A stretch of 40,505 nucleotides of DNA from Dietzia timorensis (lineage in GTDB: Bacteria; Actinomycetota; Actinomycetes; Mycobacteriales; Mycobacteriaceae): the NCBI RefSeq assembly GCF_020742175.1, contig NZ_DYXM01000076.1, forward strand, positions 1 through 40,505, given 5' to 3'. Shown piece by piece: positions 39,515 to 40,505 of this stretch. Numbering within the stretch: position 1 is the stretch's first letter; every line of letters begins with the position of its first letter. A model generated the notes under the pieces. The model did not search any database. It was not told where the DNA came from and was given only the letters and a program-made list of their open reading frames with translations. Both the position numbers and the translations under genes were made by a program.

Positions 39515-40505
39515 TGCAGCCGGGAATCACACCGTTTTCCATGATGCGAGCCTTTGGCGAGGAAAATAAGAACGGCAATTACAACCGCGCCGTCTTCACC
39601 CGCGAGAACCTGCGCCGCGTCGGGGGCTTCGCCAAACCACACTCGCGCAAGATCGCGCTCTTCCTTCTGACCTCTGTGTTCAGCGCGCTCGTCGTGGTCG
39701 CAGCTCCTCTGCTCGCCGGCCGCGTCGTCGACGAGATCGTGGCGGGGGGAGCGCTGACGACGGTCGTGCTCCTCGCCGTGGCAATCGGGGTTTTCGGCTT
39801 GCTGGAAGCGTTCTTCGGCGTCATCAACCGTCTACTGTCGTCCCAGATCGGCGAGGGCCTGATCTTCCAATTGCGCAGCGCGGTGTTCCGCCACGTACAG
39901 CGCATGCCCGTCGCGTTCTTCATGCGCACGCGCACCGGCGCGCTGGTGAGCCGCCTCAACAACGACGTTCTCGGCGCGCAGCGCGCCTTCGCGAACACGC
40001 TCTCCGGGGTGGTGTCGAGCTTCGTCCAGCTCGTGCTCACCCTGCTCGTCATGGGTTCGCTGTCGTGGCAGGTCACCCTCCTCACGCTCGTCATCGTGCC
40101 GATCTTCCTCATCCCCGCCAGGTACATGGGCCGGCGCCTGGCGGCGATGCGCAGGGAGGCGAATGATCTCAACGCGACGATGAACGACCAGATGACCGAG
40201 CGCTTCAACGCCGGCGGCGCCACGCTGGTCAAACTCATGGGCGAGCCGGAGGCCGAGGCCGGGGAGTTCGATGCCCGTGCCGGCCGGGTCCGCGATATCG
40301 GGGTGCGCACCGGCTTTGCGATGGGCGTGTTCATGAGTTCGCTGACGCTGCTGTCGACACTGGCGCTGGCCGTCGTCTATGGCGTCGGCGGCTGGAGCGC
40401 GCTGTCCGGCGGGCTGGAGGCCGGCTCGGTGGTCTCGCTCGCCCTGCTGCTCACCAGGCTTTACGCGCCGCTGACGACGCTGTCGAACGCGCGCGTGGAG
40501 ATCAT
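39515..40505 (+). CDS. ABC exporter membrane domain, 3' end outside window
   Basis: The reading frame starts at ATG 39515, with GAGAGGAGGG just upstream, and is open to the end of the window (about 330 codons). It encodes an ABC type I exporter membrane domain: an N-terminal cytosolic part (MQPGITPFSMMRAFGEENK), a first helix near IALFLLTSVFSALVVVAAPL, the conserved FFMRTRTGALVSRLNNDVLGAQRAFANTLSGVV coupling region, and long helices through the end. The nucleotide-binding domain must lie to the right. It is divergent from alkB across 287 bases, so shared control with the alkane operon is possible. The substrate cannot be told. Confidence 0.88.

Noticed and set aside
1..40505. CRISPR arrays, insertion sequences, prophage or integrase genes
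   Set aside because: No regularly spaced repeats, transposase motifs, terminal inverted repeats or phage genes were seen on reading both strands.

Overview
The window is the replication-origin region of a high-GC actinobacterium. Gene order from the DUF6049 protein through murJ, sigM, trxB, trxA, cwlM, parB, parA, rsmG, jag, yidC, yidD, rnpA, rpmH, dnaA, dnaN, recF, dciA, gyrB, gyrA, a DUF3566 protein, tRNA-Ile and tRNA-Ala matches the Mycobacterium tuberculosis order (Rv3909 to Rv0007, then ileT and alaT). The organism therefore belongs to the Mycobacteriales (Corynebacteriales). A natural AlkB-rubredoxin fusion followed by a TetR gene resembles the alkW1-alkX pair described in Dietzia. Dietzia or a close relative is my best guess (about 0.6); no rRNA gene is present to confirm it.

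Positions 1-9621 (+) hold the envelope and redox block: the C-terminal part of a DUF6049 membrane protein, the lipid II flippase MurJ, a separate membrane pseudokinase (fused to MurJ in mycobacteria), sigM, trxB, trxA and the regulator CwlM. Upstream of trxB is a near-consensus SigM-type promoter, so sigM and the thioredoxin system probably form one disulfide-stress unit. No anti-sigma gene lies beside sigM.

Positions 9641-16176 (-) run away from the origin: a GNAT-like protein, parB, parA, rsmG, jag, yidC, yidD, rnpA, rpmH. Five parS sites lie between parB and yidC; one sits in the centre of a 34-bp near-perfect palindrome.

Positions 16177-19074 contain dnaA between two non-coding regions that make up oriC. 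Clear DnaA boxes precede dnaA. A strong dnaA terminator, a nested inverted repeat, degenerate boxes and an AT-rich segment with a DnaA-trio-like CTA repeat lie between dnaA and dnaN. A 22-bp repeat with one mismatch occurs on both sides of dnaA.

Positions 19075-31766 hold dnaN, recF, dciA, a CPA1 antiporter (-), gyrB, a double alpha/beta hydrolase that separates gyrB from gyrA, gyrA, the DUF3566 protein and two tRNAs. GyrA has Leu at the position matching E. coli Ser83.

Positions 31869-40505 are accessory: a DUF1801 protein, a TetR regulator divergent from a DHFR/RibD-like reductase, a membrane esterase, an FAD oxidoreductase with an overlapping hotdog thioesterase, a TetR gene (alkX-like), the AlkB-rubredoxin fusion, and the start of an ABC exporter. 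The FAD gene promoter carries a match to the KstR steroid-repressor operator, and a palindrome upstream of alkB is a candidate AlkX operator, so this part looks like a small alkane/steroid or lipid catabolism module. I saw no CRISPR array, insertion sequence or prophage. Most of the window is conserved core; the unusual points are in regulatory DNA, gene fission and insertion, and a few key residues.
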